Assembly: GCA_003695455.1 (NCBI GenBank)
Contig: RFJF01000138.1
Coordinates: 1-6,599, forward strand
Length of the DNA stretch: 6,599 nt
Reading direction: 5' to 3'
DNA from: Chloroflexota bacterium
Lineage (GTDB): Bacteria > Chloroflexota > Anaerolineae > 4572-78 > J111
Position numbers and translations under genes: made by a program. Below the pieces are notes generated by a model. The model was not told the DNA's origin. It did no database searches and saw only the letters and a list, made by a program, of their open reading frames with translations. Of this stretch, positions 1 to 6,149 are shown piece after piece. Every line of letters starts with the position of its first letter. Within the stretch, counting starts at the first letter, position 1.

Positions 1-327
1 AATGCTGGCAATCAGCGGCACACCCAGCGGCTGCAAGCGGGCTTTCGTTTCGGCCAGCAGGCGGGCTTCTTCTGCCGCGCCGGGGTTGGTCAGCCCAATG
101 GCGTTGAGCAGGCCGCCGCCAAAATCCAGCGCCACCGGGTTGGGGTGGCCGGCGCGCGGCGTGGGGCCGCAGCTTTTGGCGGTAATCATCCCCGCGCCGT
201 TGCGGGCCGCACGGGCCATCAGCGCGGCGCTGGTTCCCAGAATTCCGGAGGCCAGCACAAAAGGCGTGGGTAACTGAAAATCCAAAAAATTGCAGGCAAG
301 TGAAGGTTGTTTTATCGGTTTTGTCAT
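1..327 (-). CDS. pyrD: Dihydroorotate dehydrogenase (class 1), N-terminal part, cut by window edge
   Basis: The first 109 residues are present, from an ATG at 327 down to base 1. The enzyme oxidises dihydroorotate to orotate with an FMN cofactor, the fourth step of UMP synthesis, in the cytoplasm. Visible landmarks are the opening strand [11 protein letters not shown] (21-31), a lysine in ITAKSCG (K51) at the usual flavin/substrate position, PRAGHPNP (57-64), and the substrate-loop motif NAIGLTNPG (75-83). These fit class 1 (soluble) enzymes; subtype 1A or 1B cannot be decided without the rest. The pattern ASGILG...GAG.ITAKS..P..GHPNP reminds me of archaeal and Chloroflexi homologues (recall, not a search). 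The Shine-Dalgarno is weak (GGGA four bases before ATG). The gene runs leftward, as does pyrFE, but a divergent desaturase separates them, so the two are not one simple transcript. The catalytic Cys/Ser and the C-terminal two-thirds lie outside the window. Confidence 0.93.
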   Translation of the reverse strand, partial: MTKPIKQPSLACNFLDFQLPTPFVLASGILGTSAALMARAARNGAGMITAKSCGPTPRAGHPNPVALDFGGGLLNAIGLTNPGAAEEARLLAETKARLQPLGVPLIASI

Positions 328-348
328 TTTTTCCCGGGTACGGGGTCA

Positions 349-377
349 ATTTTGCCGGCTGCGGGTCACTAAATCAA
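349..377 (-). promoter_or_regulatory. Candidate sigma-70 promoter for pyrD
   Basis: Read leftward, TTGATT (372-377) and CAAAAT (349-354) are 17 bases apart, each matching consensus at four of six positions. Predicted transcription start is near 342, giving a leader of about 15 bases before the ATG at 327. That leaves no room for an attenuator or PyrR-type leader. Both hexamers are imperfect, so this is only a reasonable candidate. Confidence 0.35.
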
Positions 378-406
378 CCCCGGTATTTTTATTTTTGCCG
401 GTTGTG

Positions 407-415
407 TGCTATCTT
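407..415 (+). promoter_or_regulatory. Weak candidate extended -10 for the desaturase
   Basis: TGCTATCTT has the TGn extension followed by TATCTT (410-415, four of six matches to TATAAT). No good -35 lies 17 bases upstream (TTTTAT at 387-392). The site sits inside a small inverted repeat, TGCTA-N6-TAGCA (407-422), which could be a regulator site. If used, the desaturase leader would be about 160 bases and include the hairpin at 511-530. No better rightward promoter was found between 327 and 585. Confidence 0.2.
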
Positions 416-510
416 GTTAGCAGCCTGTTTAGCCGGGCGGGAGTCAACAAGCGGTAAATCCCCACAGGTGACAATTTAATCAGCCGGAACAGGAAGCCCC
501 TGGCGGCGTT

Positions 511-530
511 CAGGGCGACCGTGCGCCCTG
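511..530 (+). other. Perfect 7-bp hairpin in the desaturase leader
   Basis: CAGGGCG (511-517) and CGCCCTG (524-530) are exact reverse complements around a 6-base loop. GCGG at 503-506 and CCGC at 531-534 could extend the stem across a 4-base bulge on the left side. No T-run follows, so it is not an ordinary intrinsic terminator. It ends 42 bases before the ribosome binding site of the desaturase. It could be a leader structure affecting mRNA stability, or a chance G+C-rich palindrome. Confidence 0.4.
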
Positions 531-572
531 CCGCTTTCAATCGACTCTGCAATTCCGTTCCACTTCAATTTC

Positions 573-587
573 AAGGAGAAACTTGTG
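573..587 (+). promoter_or_regulatory. Ribosome binding site that selects the GTG start of the desaturase
   Basis: AAGGAG at 573-578 stands six bases before GTG at 585-587. The first in-frame ATG is only at residue 47, inside the first membrane segment, and nothing good lies upstream. The GTG is therefore the most likely start. Confidence 0.8.
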
Positions 588-1640
588 TCCCAATCCCCCC
601 AAAAAAAACGTTCCCAAAAACCTGAATGGGTGCAGATTGTAGCCCGCTACCAGCATCCCAGCCCGGCCAAAAGCTGGTTTCAGGTGGCAACCACACTGCT
701 GCCCTACCTGCTGCTGTGGACGCTGATGTATTGGAGCCTGTCGGTGAGCTACTGGCTCACGCTGGCGCTGGCGGTGCCGGCGGCGCTGTTTGTGGTGCGC
801 ATTTTTGTGTTGCAGCACGATTGCGGCCACGGCTCGTTCTTCAAATCGCAAAAAATCAATGACCGGCTGGGGATGCTGTTCAGCCTGTTCACGTTTGTGC
901 CGTACCACTACTGGCGGCGCACCCACGCCATTCACCACTCGGCTACCGGCGATTTGGAACACCGCGGCATTGGTGATTTTTACACCATGACCGTCAAGGA
1001 ATACCAGGCCGCCGACCGCTGGGGCCGCCTGAAATACCGGTTGTACCGCAACCCGGCCACTATGTTTTTCATTGCCCCGCTGTTTGTGTTCATCATCGGC
1101 TACCGGTTTGATTTTCTCAAGCGCAAAAACTGGAAGCGCGAACGGCGCGGCCTGCTGTGGACTAACATCGCCTTGCTGCTGCTTGTGGCCGGGCTCATGC
1201 TGACTCTGGGCTGGAAAGAGTACCTGCTCATTCAAATTCCCATCACCTACATTGCTACCGGGTTGGGCGCGTGGTTCTTTTTTGTGCAACACAACTTTGA
1301 AGAAGCCTACTGGGACCAGGCCCCCACCTGGGATTACACCGCCGCGGCGCTGCACGGCAGTTCGTACTACAAGCTGCCCAAAGTGTTGCAATGGTTCACC
1401 GGCAGCATTGGTTTTCATCACATTCACCACCTCAGCCCCAAAATTCCCAATTACCTGCTGGAACAGTGCCACAACGAAAACCCGATGTTTCAGCACCCGC
1501 CCACGCTCACCCCAACTTCCAGCTTTGGCACGCTCAACCTGAGCCTGTGGGATGAAGAGCGCAAGCGGCTCATCACCTTTGGGCAGTTCAAATTGATGCA
1601 GCAGGCGGGGCCGGTGGTCGCCAAAACCACGCCGGTATAG
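585..1640 (+). CDS. Membrane fatty acid desaturase (acyl-lipid type, di-iron)
   Basis: This 351-residue integral membrane protein belongs to the fatty acid desaturase family, which uses two irons and O2 to put a cis double bond in an acyl chain. All three histidine boxes are present: HDCGH (78-82), HAIHH (114-118) and HHIHH (278-282), plus the conserved QHNFEEAYW (235-243) before box three. Hydrophobic segments lie at about 36-56, 57-77, 159-175, 189-207 and 211-233, the usual two-plus-two layout with histidines on the cytoplasmic side. The length fits bacterial DesA/Des-type enzymes, and the tail HHLSPKIPNYLLEQCH is typical of the delta-12 / B. subtilis Des branch. Regiospecificity cannot be read from sequence. 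Carotenoid ketolases and hydroxylases share similar boxes, but spacing and tail favour lipid desaturation. No fused cytochrome b5 or ferredoxin domain is present, so the electron donor is encoded elsewhere. It is a monocistronic gene, convergent with pyrFE and divergent from pyrD. Confidence 0.92.
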   Translation: MSQSPQKKRSQKPEWVQIVARYQHPSPAKSWFQVATTLLPYLLLWTLMYWSLSVSYWLTLALAVPAALFVVRIFVLQHDCGHGSFFKSQKINDRLGMLFSLFTFVPYHYWRRTHAIHHSATGDLEHRGIGDFYTMTVKEYQAADRWGRLKYRLYRNPATMFFIAPLFVFIIGYRFDFLKRKNWKRERRGLLWTNIALLLLVAGLMLTLGWKEYLLIQIPITYIATGLGAWFFFVQHNFEEAYWDQAPTWDYTAAALHGSSYYKLPKVLQWFTGSIGFHHIHHLSPKIPNYLLEQCHNENPMFQHPPTLTPTSSFGTLNLSLWDEERKRLITFGQFKLMQQAGPVVAKTTPV

Positions 1641-1650
1641 CATAAAGAAA

Positions 1651-1682
1651 GGAGTAAGGAGTACGCCATTACTCCCTACTCC
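1651..1682. repeat. Inverted heptamer hairpin between convergent genes (possible terminator)
   Basis: The left arm GGAGTAAGGAGTA (1651-1663) and right arm TACTCCCTACTCC (1670-1682) pair over 12 of 13 positions around a 6-base loop. Each arm is itself a tandem 7-base unit: AAAGGAG-TAAGGAG on the left, TTACTCC-CTACTCC-GTACCCC on the right (to 1689). It starts 11 bases after the desaturase stop and ends about 40 bases beyond the pyrFE stop. It may help end both transcripts, but no T-run follows on either strand. The heptamer build also recalls the short tandem repeats found dispersed in some bacterial genomes. Confidence 0.6.
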
Positions 1683-1720
1683 GTACCCCCTGGTCCCTGC
1701 AACCACCCAACTTGTCCGGG

Positions 1721-3139
1721 TCAGGTGCGCTTTAAATAATTTTGAACCTGCGCAAACTGGTCGGCGCTGATGCGGCCGGCGTTGCGCAGCACGGTTAAAA
1801 TGGTGGATAGTTTGAGCGCCGCGTGCAGGCGATAGCCCGCCGCGGCCAGATTTTCAGGCCCGCCCTGTTCCCGGTCGATGAGTACCAGCACATCGGTGAC
1901 GGCCAGTTGGGCGGCCTGCAACTGCTCAATGGCTTTGAGTACGCTGCCGCCGCTGGTCACCAAATCCTCAATCACGGCCACCGTCTCTCCGGCAGAAAAC
2001 ACCCCCTCAATGCTGCGGCCTGTGCCGTAGCTCTTTGTCTCTTTACGCGGATAGATGAGCGGCGCATCCGCTTCCAACGCCACCGCCGTGCCGATGGTCA
2101 GCGCGGCGTAGGGTACCGCCGCCAGCCGGTCAAAATGCAGCGGGGCCAGCAGTTGGGCGTAGGCGCGGGCCGCCAGCCGCAGCAGGCCGGGGTCGGCGCT
2201 GATGCGGCGCAAATCTACGTAAATGGGCGAGGATTTGCCGGATGCCAGCGTAAAGTTGCCAAACTGCACGCAACCCACATCGTGCAATTTGAGAATCAGC
2301 TCGGTGTGCGGCGCGGGCGGCGTGACCGGCGCACCCGCAGATGAACGGGCGGCGTTGATGGCGTCTCGCAGACTTTGCGCCGCCGCGCGGGGGTCAGCGC
2401 TGTAAATCACCCCCCGCGAGACCGGTACCACCAGCCCGCTGCCGGCGGCGTTCAGCCCGGCAGCCAGCGCGGCGGGCAAATCTCCCCCCTGCGCCCCAAT
2501 GCCGGGGGCCAGAATCCAGCGGTCGGGGGCCAGTTGGCGCACACGAGCCAGCGCCTGCGGTTGGGTTGCGCCTACCACAAATCCAAGCTGATTGGCCCCG
2601 GCCCACTGCTGGGCCTGCCGCGCCACGTGTTCAAACAGACGTGCCCCGCCACCAAATTCCTGAATTTCGGCGGCGGAGGGGTTGGAGGTGTAGCACAGCA
2701 CAAAGGCAAAGTGCGCCGGGTTAGCCAGAAACGGGGCCACGCTGTCGCGGCCCAGGTAGGGGCTGAGCGTCACGCCGTCGGCCTGCCACACGTCGAATGT
2801 AGCGCGTGCGTAGGCGGCGGCGGTGCTGCCAATATCACCCCGTTTGGCATCCAGCAGCACCGGGATGTTGTCCGGCACCGCGGAAATGGTCCGGCGCAGG
2901 GCTTCCAGCCCGTCCGGGCCGACCTGCTCGTAAAAGGCGGCGTTGGGTTTGTAACAGCAGACCAGATCGCGGGTCTGTTCGATGATGCGGCGGCCCCAGT
3001 TGAAAAGGGCCTCGCCGGTGACAGAAGCCGGGAAATGGCTGGGGTATTTGGCCGGCTGGGGGTCCAGCCCCACGCACAGCAGCGAGTTGTTGCGCTCGAT
3101 GGCGCGGGTGAGTTTGGCAATGAATCCGTTTTGGGTCAA
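1721..3139 (-). CDS. pyrFE: Bifunctional UMP synthase: OMP decarboxylase-orotate phosphoribosyltransferase fusion (PyrF-PyrE)
   Basis: This 472-residue protein should turn orotate plus PRPP into OMP and then decarboxylate OMP to UMP, the last two steps of pyrimidine synthesis. Residues 1-262 are an OMP decarboxylase: LCVGLDPQP (21-29), CYKPN with K64, and the catalytic DAKRGDIGST (97-106; D97, K99, D102), whose form marks the mycobacterial-like type 2 branch. APGIGAQGGD (211-220) and VPVSRG with R242 supply phosphate binding. An Ala/Pro-rich linker spans about 262-278. Residues 279-472 are the phosphoribosyltransferase: FTLASGKSSPIYVDLR (296-311), the mobile loop PRKETKSYGTG (364-374) and the PRPP motif AVIEDLVTSGGS (388-399). 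All key residues are intact, so both activities are expected. Domain order is the reverse of animal UMP synthase. The TTG start is chosen because it fits the usual N-terminus and has a well-placed AGGGGG. It runs the same way as pyrD but from its own promoter. Confidence 0.95.
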   Translation of the reverse strand: MTQNGFIAKLTRAIERNNSLLCVGLDPQPAKYPSHFPASVTGEALFNWGRRIIEQTRDLVCCYKPNAAFYEQVGPDGLEALRRTISAVPDNIPVLLDAKRGDIGSTAAAYARATFDVWQADGVTLSPYLGRDSVAPFLANPAHFAFVLCYTSNPSAAEIQEFGGGARLFEHVARQAQQWAGANQLGFVVGATQPQALARVRQLAPDRWILAPGIGAQGGDLPAALAAGLNAAGSGLVVPVSRGVIYSADPRAAAQSLRDAINAARSSAGAPVTPPAPHTELILKLHDVGCVQFGNFTLASGKSSPIYVDLRRISADPGLLRLAARAYAQLLAPLHFDRLAAVPYAALTIGTAVALEADAPLIYPRKETKSYGTGRSIEGVFSAGETVAVIEDLVTSGGSVLKAIEQLQAAQLAVTDVLVLIDREQGGPENLAAAGYRLHAALKLSTILTVLRNAGRISADQFAQVQNYLKRT

Positions 3140-3151
3140 AATGTGCCCCCT
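3137..3151 (-). promoter_or_regulatory. Ribosome binding site that selects the TTG start of pyrFE
   Basis: Read leftward, AGGGGG (3151-3146) precedes the TTG at 3139-3137 by six bases. No in-frame ATG or GTG lies between the promoter and this TTG. The residues it opens (SLLCVGLDP by position 19) match the usual N-terminal length of type 2 OMP decarboxylases. Confidence 0.75.
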
Positions 3152-3171
3152 GTGTTGGCGGTATCGCGCCG

Positions 3172-3200
3172 ATTATAGGGGCGCGGCGGCGGTTTGTCAA
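3172..3200 (-). promoter_or_regulatory. Perfect-consensus sigma-70 promoter for pyrFE
   Basis: Read leftward, TTGACA (3200-3195) and TATAAT (3177-3172) match consensus at all twelve positions with the optimal 17-base spacer. An A+T-rich patch just upstream of the -35 (3201-3210, reading CTTTTTATTGA leftward) resembles a proximal UP element. The start site should fall near 3165, with a leader of about 25 bases that holds the ribosome binding site and no attenuator. Strong, largely unregulated expression is the simple reading. Confidence 0.9.
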
Positions 3201-3550
3201 TCAATAAAAAGTGAGATTGGAGTGCAAACATCACTTCACAGGCGAATATACACTGAGTTTTATACAACCTGGCTGGCGAATGTAGTTTCAATTGGGTGCT
3301 GACTCAAGAAAATACAAGGGTTGGGTTAAAAAATTTTGTGAAGGGCAACCGTGCTCCGTTTTGTATTTTCAATGCGGGTTCGGGTTGATTGACTTCGGAT
3401 TTCAACTTGCGGCATACGTCACGGTTGTTAATTTTTGCGCAAACCTTTGCGTGGATGATGCAAATATCCCAAAAGTCTGATAGATTGCCACCCATCCAAC
3501 TGCCTGGCATCCGGTAGATTTCTTTCAATAATCCATAAATTTGGACCTGG
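3201..3550. other. A+T-richer intergenic stretch without a supported gene
   Basis: These 350 bases lie between two divergent promoters and are clearly richer in A+T than the flanking genes. Short open frames exist on both strands (62 codons rightward from 3292, 74 codons leftward from 3528). Both rely on TTG starts with poor ribosome binding sites, overlap each other and encode nothing I recognise. The stretch holds the PurR-like inverted repeat at 3438-3451 and two copies of GGCGAATRTA (3242-3251 and 3275-3284). Otherwise I see nothing in it. It may be long regulatory spacer or a decayed gene. Confidence 0.5.
3438..3451. promoter_or_regulatory. LacI-family-like operator candidate (upstream)
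   Basis: CGCAAA (3438-3443) and TTTGCG (3446-3451) are exact reverse complements around CC. The shape closely follows the E. coli PurR consensus ACGCAAACGTTTGCGT, typical of LacI-family sites, though the centre here is CC rather than CG. Its half-site resembles that of the palindrome at 3582-3600. Its centre lies about 147 bases upstream of that palindrome, so the LacI-type repressor encoded next door is the natural candidate ligand. Binding is inference. Confidence 0.4.
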
Positions 3551-3579
3551 TTGCGGTGATTTATCTTTTGCAGTATGAT
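3551..3579 (+). promoter_or_regulatory. Promoter of the lacI-type/kinase operon
   Basis: TATGAT (3574-3579) matches the -10 consensus at five of six positions. TTGCGG (3551-3556) keeps the key TTG of the -35, with exactly 17 bases between them. The start site is predicted near 3586, inside the palindrome at 3582-3600, so a bound repressor would block initiation directly. The leader to the ATG at 3622 is about 36 bases. Confidence 0.6.
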
Positions 3580-3581
3580 AT

Positions 3582-3600
3582 TTACGCACAGTGTGCGTAA
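3582..3600. promoter_or_regulatory. Perfect 19-base palindrome over the start site: probable operator
   Basis: TTACGCACA-G-TGTGCGTAA has perfect 9-base arms around one central base. It covers roughly -4 to +15 of the predicted promoter, the classic place for a repressor that blocks transcription. The next gene encodes a LacI-family protein, and lac-type operators can also have an odd-length centre. Autoregulation of the repressor/kinase operon is therefore the likeliest reading. The arms could also fold as an RNA hairpin, but with a one-base centre and no T-run this is less likely to be the function. Confidence 0.7.
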
Positions 3601-3621
3601 CCTTAAATCAGGAATCGAGCC

Positions 3622-4659
3622 ATGACTGTCACCCTCAAAGATATTGCCGCCGTGGCGGGCGTATCACACTCTACCGTTTCACGGGCGCTAAACGGCAACC
3701 CGATGATTCCGCCGGAAACCGCGGTGCGGATTCGAAAAATTGCTGATGAATTGGGGTACGTTCCCAACACAATAGCCAGCGGCCTGCGCCGGACGCACTC
3801 AAAAGTGCTGGGAGTGCTGGTGCGGCGGATTGACGACGCCTTTCTGGCTGAGGTTCTGCAGGGCATTGAGGATGTGCTGTACGCCGAAGGGTACGGCCTG
3901 TTTCTGGCAACATCCCGCCGGAAACCGGAACGGGAACAGGCGATTTTTCGGAGTATGAGCGAGCGCCGGGTGGACGGCGTGATTGTCTGTTCCACAGAAG
4001 TGAGCCAGGAACATCTGCACCAGTTGAGCAAATTTGGCGTGCCCACGGTGCTCATCAACAACCAGGCCGCCATCGAAATGGCTCACTCTGTTACCCACGA
4101 CGACATGAGCGGGGGACTGGCGCTCACCCGTCACCTGATTGAACTGGGCCACAGCCGCATTGCTTACCTGGGGCACAGCCGAACCGGGCGCATCACCCGT
4201 GACCGGCTGGCGGGTTACAAAGAGGCGCTCAACCAGGCCGGGCTGCCGTATCGGGCAGAATACGTGGCTGCCGGGCCAAACGGCTCGGCGGAAGGCGGGG
4301 CCATGGGTATGGAAAAATTGCTAAAGGTTGATGTTCGACCCACCGCCGTGGTCTGCTTTAATGATATGATGGCAATTGGCGCCATGCACGCGCTGCGGCA
4401 GGCCGGTTTTGGTGTACCGGAGGATTGCTCGGTGACGGGGTTTGACAACATCCCGCTCAGCCAATACGTCAACCCGCCGCTGACAACGTTTCACCAGCCT
4501 CGCTATGAGCTGGGCACGGAAGCGGCAGAAATGATGCTGCGCCTGCTCAGCCGCAAGCACAAAAACCTGAACGCCGCCGAAACTATTGCCCTGCGCGGCC
4601 GGTTGGTGGTGCGGGAATCTTCTGGCCCGCCCCCGGACGGTACGCGCAACGGCCAGTAA
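3622..4659 (+). CDS. LacI/GalR-family transcriptional repressor
   Basis: This 345-residue protein is a full-length LacI-family regulator. The N-terminal helix-turn-helix spans about 4-24 (LKDIAAVAGVSHSTVSRALNG), with recognition-helix residues H16, S17, T18 and S20. The hinge helix NTIASGLRR (49-57) carries L55, which in this family wedges into the operator minor groove. Residues 62-334 form the periplasmic-binding-protein-like effector domain, with VLGVLVRRIDDAF (62-74), the core DGVIVCST (118-125), NDMMAIGAM (247-255) and VTGFDNIPLSQYVNPPLTT (271-289). The effector is unknown. Because a four-carbon acid sugar kinase follows after only 20 bases, a threonate/erythronate-type acid or its phosphate is a reasonable guess. 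ATG is placed eight bases after AGGA and matches the usual start. It probably binds the palindrome at 3582-3600 and represses its own operon. Confidence 0.94.
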   Translation: MTVTLKDIAAVAGVSHSTVSRALNGNPMIPPETAVRIRKIADELGYVPNTIASGLRRTHSKVLGVLVRRIDDAFLAEVLQGIEDVLYAEGYGLFLATSRRKPEREQAIFRSMSERRVDGVIVCSTEVSQEHLHQLSKFGVPTVLINNQAAIEMAHSVTHDDMSGGLALTRHLIELGHSRIAYLGHSRTGRITRDRLAGYKEALNQAGLPYRAEYVAAGPNGSAEGGAMGMEKLLKVDVRPTAVVCFNDMMAIGAMHALRQAGFGVPEDCSVTGFDNIPLSQYVNPPLTTFHQPRYELGTEAAEMMLRLLSRKHKNLNAAETIALRGRLVVRESSGPPPDGTRNGQ

Positions 4660-4679
4660 CCAACGGAGTATAGCCCACC

Positions 4680-6095
4680 ATGCCCCATCAACCCGGTAAA
4701 TCCGGCAAAAATGAACTCATCAACAGCTTGCCGCCCGAATGGCCCACCGGTTTGTTGCCGCAAATTCAGCGGCAGGTACGGGCCGGCGGGCGCAAACTGG
4801 TTGTGCTTGACGATGACCCCACCGGCACCCAAACGGTACACGGTATTCCGGTGTTGACTCACTGGCCGGTTGAGGCGTTGGCCGCGGAACTGGCCGGAGA
4901 CAGTCCCGCGTTTTACCTGTTGACCAATTCGCGTAGTCTCCCCCTGCCTAAAGCCCAGGCGCTGAACGCCGAAATCGGGCGCAATCTGACCGAGGCCGCC
5001 CGGCAAACCGGCACAGAATTTGCCGTGGTCAGCCGCAGCGACTCCACCCTGCGCGGCCACTTTCCCGGTGAAGTTGAAGCGCTGGCCCATTCGCTCCCAA
5101 CCAGATTTGACGGCTGGATTATCAACCCCTTCTTTTTGGAAGGCGGGCGCTACACCATCAATGACATTCATTACGTGGCCGAGGGTGATGTGCTAACCCC
5201 CGCCGGTGAAACCGAGTTTGCCAAAGACGCGGCCTTTGGCTACCGGGCATCCAATTTGCGCCGCTGGGTTGAAGAGAAAACCGGCGGAAAAATCAGCGCC
5301 GGCGCGGTGGTTTCTATCACTATTGACGATGTTCGGCGGGGCGGCCCGGCGCGCGTTGCCAAAAAACTGTTGGGGGTGGAAAAAGACAGCGTGGTTGTGG
5401 TCAATGCCGCCGGTTACCGTGATTTGGAAGTGTTTGTGCTGGGTCTGCTGGCCGCCGAGGCCGAGGGGCGGCGTTTTCTGTACCGGACGGCAGCCTCGTT
5501 TGTGCGGGTGCGGGCGGGTATATCGCCACGCCCGCTGCTCACTACGCAGGAACTGGCCCCGGCCGCCAGCGGCGGTGGGTTGGTTGTGGTGGGGTCGTAC
5601 GTGCCGCGCACCGGCACACAAATCAACGCCTTGTTTGAACAAACAGATATTCAGCGCGTTGAACTCAATGTGAAAGCGCTGCTGGATTCCGGCCGGCAAG
5701 CAGAAGAAATTGAGCGGGCCGCGGAGCAGGTTGAATCAAATTTACAGGCGGGGCAAAATGTTGTCCTGTACACCAGCCGGCAACTCATCACCGGAACCGA
5801 TGCCGCCGCCAGTTTGGCGATTGGGCGGCGAGTCTCTGCCAGCCTGGTTGCGGTGGTGCGCGGGATTGCCACCCGGCCACGTTTTTTGCTGGCCAAAGGC
5901 GGCATCACCTCCAGCGATGTTGCCACACAGGGGCTGAACATAAAAAAAGCGTTGGTGATGGGGCAGATTCTGCCGGGGGTACCGGTCTGGCAAGCCGGGC
6001 CTGAAAGTCGCTATCCGGGGATGGCCTACATTGTGTTCCCCGGCAATGTGGGTGGGCCAAATGCCTTGGTAGAGGCAGTCAGCATGTTTGGGTAA
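4680..6095 (+). CDS. Four-carbon acid sugar kinase family protein (DUF1537; OtnK/DtnK-like)
   Basis: This 471-residue protein belongs to the family that phosphorylates four-carbon sugar acids such as D-threonate, L-threonate or D-erythronate with ATP. The N-terminal substrate-binding part shows LDDDPTGTQ (43-51), TNSRSL (82-87), SRSDSTLRGHFPGE (118-131) and INPFFLEGGRYT (148-159). A middle segment has FLYRTAASFVRVRAG (266-280). The C-terminal nucleotide-binding part shows VVVGSYVPRTGTQ (302-314), LLAKGGITSSDVA (403-415) and a glycine-rich finish GPESRYPGMAYIVFPGNVGG (440-459). Motifs and length are complete, so it should be active. The exact substrate cannot be read from sequence; some relatives act on other acids. 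GGAG (4665-4668) precedes the ATG by 11 bases, slightly long. It is the second gene of a LacI-regulated pair and is closed by the terminator at 6150-6177. The usual PdxA2-like dehydrogenase, aldolase or isomerase partners are missing here. Confidence 0.92.
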   Translation: MPHQPGKSGKNELINSLPPEWPTGLLPQIQRQVRAGGRKLVVLDDDPTGTQTVHGIPVLTHWPVEALAAELAGDSPAFYLLTNSRSLPLPKAQALNAEIGRNLTEAARQTGTEFAVVSRSDSTLRGHFPGEVEALAHSLPTRFDGWIINPFFLEGGRYTINDIHYVAEGDVLTPAGETEFAKDAAFGYRASNLRRWVEEKTGGKISAGAVVSITIDDVRRGGPARVAKKLLGVEKDSVVVVNAAGYRDLEVFVLGLLAAEAEGRRFLYRTAASFVRVRAGISPRPLLTTQELAPAASGGGLVVVGSYVPRTGTQINALFEQTDIQRVELNVKALLDSGRQAEEIERAAEQVESNLQAGQNVVLYTSRQLITGTDAAASLAIGRRVSASLVAVVRGIATRPRFLLAKGGITSSDVATQGLNIKKALVMGQILPGVPVWQAGPESRYPGMAYIVFPGNVGGPNALVEAVSMFG

Positions 6096-6149
6096 ACGGT
6101 GACATGCCGGCTTCCAGAAAATATATCCGCAAAATACCATCCAAAACGC

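Noticed and set aside
537..1706. A 389-codon open frame on the minus strand opposite the desaturase
   Set aside because: Its product is rich in Gln, His, Arg and Val with no recognisable domain, and it lies antisense to a gene with all three histidine boxes, so it is a shadow of high G+C codon use.
2375..3178. A 267-codon open frame on the plus strand opposite pyrFE
   Set aside because: It is antisense to an intact, motif-complete enzyme, overlaps the pyrFE promoter and has a low-complexity Gly/Gln/Arg-rich product.
3389..3417. TTGACT as a possible -35 of a rightward promoter in the intergenic stretch
   Set aside because: The hexamer 17 bases downstream (GCATAC) does not resemble a -10.
3304..3528. 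A 74-codon leftward open frame in the intergenic stretch
   Set aside because: It has a TTG start, a poor ribosome binding site, overlaps another short frame on the opposite strand and resembles no family I know.
4503..5171. A 222-codon open frame on the minus strand opposite the lacI-type gene and kinase
   Set aside because: It crosses the junction of two well-supported genes on the other strand and shows no protein-like motif.
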